From the NCBI GenBank assembly GCA_959022875.1, contig CAUFAM010000073.1:1-6184 (forward strand): DNA of 6,184 bases, in the 5' to 3' direction. Positions 5,714 to 6,184 of this stretch are shown here, piece after piece (position 1 is the stretch's first letter; the number at the start of each line of letters is the position of its first letter). Both the position numbers and the translations under genes were made by a program. This DNA comes from an uncultured Oscillospiraceae bacterium. GTDB lineage: Bacteria; Bacillota; Clostridia; Oscillospirales; Oscillospiraceae. The notes beneath the pieces were generated by a model. The model saw only the letters and a list, made by a program, of their open reading frames with translations. It was not told the DNA's origin and did no database searches.

Positions 5714-5727
5714 CGAACATTTTTTCC
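5714..5727. promoter_or_regulatory. LexA/DinR-like box 2, upstream of the -35
   Basis: CGAACATTTTTTCC matches CGAACRNRYGTTYC at 11 of 13 specified positions (the third variable base and the central G differ). Its GAACATTT forms an 8-bp inverted repeat with AAATGTTC at 5687-5694, so the two arms flank the -35 hexamer with a 28-bp centre spacing. Confidence 0.25.
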
Positions 5728-5818
5728 ACTCTTGAATATTCCCCTGACCTCCTTCTATGAGAAACAGACGAAAAAGAGGCGAAAAGGTTCCAGGTTCATA
5801 ATTTTTTTCTTATCCTTG

Positions 5819-5847
5819 TTGCGTTTTGGGAAAAATAGAGGTATAAT
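5819..5847 (+). promoter_or_regulatory. Predicted sigma-A promoter of typA
   Basis: A perfect -10 TATAAT (5842-5847) has a weak -35 TTGCGT (5819-5824, 3 of 6) 17 bp upstream; an AT-rich stretch at 5798-5811 could act as an UP element. The leader would be about 32 nt. The remaining part of the 311-bp divergent gap (5728-5797) shows nothing else I can support. Confidence 0.65.
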
Positions 5848-5885
5848 AGCCAATCGTTGAGAAATCCAAGAGAGGTGCAGCTTCC

Positions 5886-6184
5886 ATGCGGAATGAAAAA
5901 CTGAGAAACGTAGCGATTATTGCCCACGTCGACCATGGCAAGACCACCCTGGTGGACGAGCTGCTCAAGCAGTCGGGCGTGTACCGAGAGAACCAGACCG
6001 TGGTGGACCGCGTGATGGACTCCAACGACCTGGAGCGGGAGCGGGGCATCACCATTACGGCCAAGAATACCGCTGTGCAGTACGGCGATATTAAGATCAA
6101 CATCGTGGACACGCCGGGCCATGCCGACTTTGGCGGCGAGGTGGAGCGTATTTTGAAGATGGTCAACGGCGTTATCCTGCTGGT
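5886..6184 (+). CDS. typA: Translational GTPase TypA/BipA, 3'-truncated by the window
   Basis: Ribosome-associated GTPase of the EF-G-like family, linked in other bacteria to stress adaptation, low-temperature growth and ribosome assembly. The first 99 residues are visible, out of about 600 usual. Seen: the P-loop AHVDHGKT (13-20; A in place of the more common leading G, as is normal for TypA), the G2/switch I region SNDLERERGITI (46-57, with T56), and G3 DTPGHADFGGEVER (75-88). The run LLKQSG and MDSNDLERERGIT is diagnostic for TypA against LepA or EF-G. ATG 5886 is supported by AGAGGTG at 5871-5877, eight bases upstream, and by a TATAAT promoter. It is divergent from the 96-aa protein gene. 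Guanine-specificity motif G4 and the C-terminal domains are outside the window. Confidence 0.97.
   Translation, partial: MRNEKLRNVAIIAHVDHGKTTLVDELLKQSGVYRENQTVVDRVMDSNDLERERGITITAKNTAVQYGDIKINIVDTPGHADFGGEVERILKMVNGVILL

Noticed and set aside
5425..5760. Plus-strand open frame (111 codons) across the 96-aa gene and its promoter region
   Set aside because: The minus-strand gene has a strong ribosome binding site, promoter and terminator; this frame has none.
5796..6166. Two minus-strand open frames opposite typA and its promoter
   Set aside because: Antisense to the conserved GTPase motifs and to a good typA promoter; no support of their own.
1..6184. CRISPR array, tRNA, riboswitch, toxin-antitoxin pair or phage module
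   Set aside because: No regularly spaced short repeats, cloverleaf, known aptamer core, paired small genes or phage proteins seen; all long frames belong to core housekeeping or envelope genes.

Overview
The window looks like chromosomal core sequence from a low-to-mid-GC Gram-positive bacterium of the Clostridia, possibly an Oscillospiraceae gut commensal. The pointers are a single-chain (alpha2) glycyl-tRNA synthetase, an LTA-synthase-type sulfatase-fold enzyme, a LysM-G5-M23 peptidoglycan hydrolase, sigma-A-like promoters with AT-rich spacers, and GC-rich coding sequence between AT-rich intergenic regions. The family-level assignment is inference from protein style, not a database match.

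Layout, left to right. (1) 2-1252 (+): the 3' nine-tenths of glycyl-tRNA synthetase, cut by the window edge. (2) 1253-1463: an unusual block. The last ~58 bp of the synthetase gene reappear 211 bp downstream (copy 1 at 1192-1249 plus stop, copy 2 at 1403-1460 plus stop), and the two copies flank a 151-bp insert packed with perfect hairpins. A strong intrinsic terminator follows (1484-1526). (3) 1622-3487 (+): a five-TM LTA synthase / phosphoglycerol transferase family enzyme with its own promoter. (4) A shared bidirectional terminator (3487-3519) separates it from (5) 3527-5053 (-): a membrane-anchored LysM-G5-M23 cell-wall endopeptidase, whose promoter carries a perfect WalR-type box at the predicted transcription start. 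(6) 5284-5574 (-): a 96-aa tail-anchored protein of unknown function with its own terminator; its predicted promoter contains two LexA/DinR-like sites. (7) 5886-6184 (+): the start of typA (BipA GTPase), transcribed divergently and cut by the window edge.

Functionally, housekeeping translation genes (glyQS, typA) bracket a cell-envelope pair (polymer synthase and peptidoglycan hydrolase) plus a small membrane protein. I see no CRISPR array, tRNA, rRNA, transposase or large novel multigene system. The best candidate for something undescribed is the small hairpin-rich insert with duplicated synthetase tail at 1193-1463. It behaves like an element that sits at the 3' end of a gene and leaves an intact copy of the coding end upstream. 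Next in interest are the possible stress-regulon sites (WalR-like, LexA-like) in front of genes 5 and 6.
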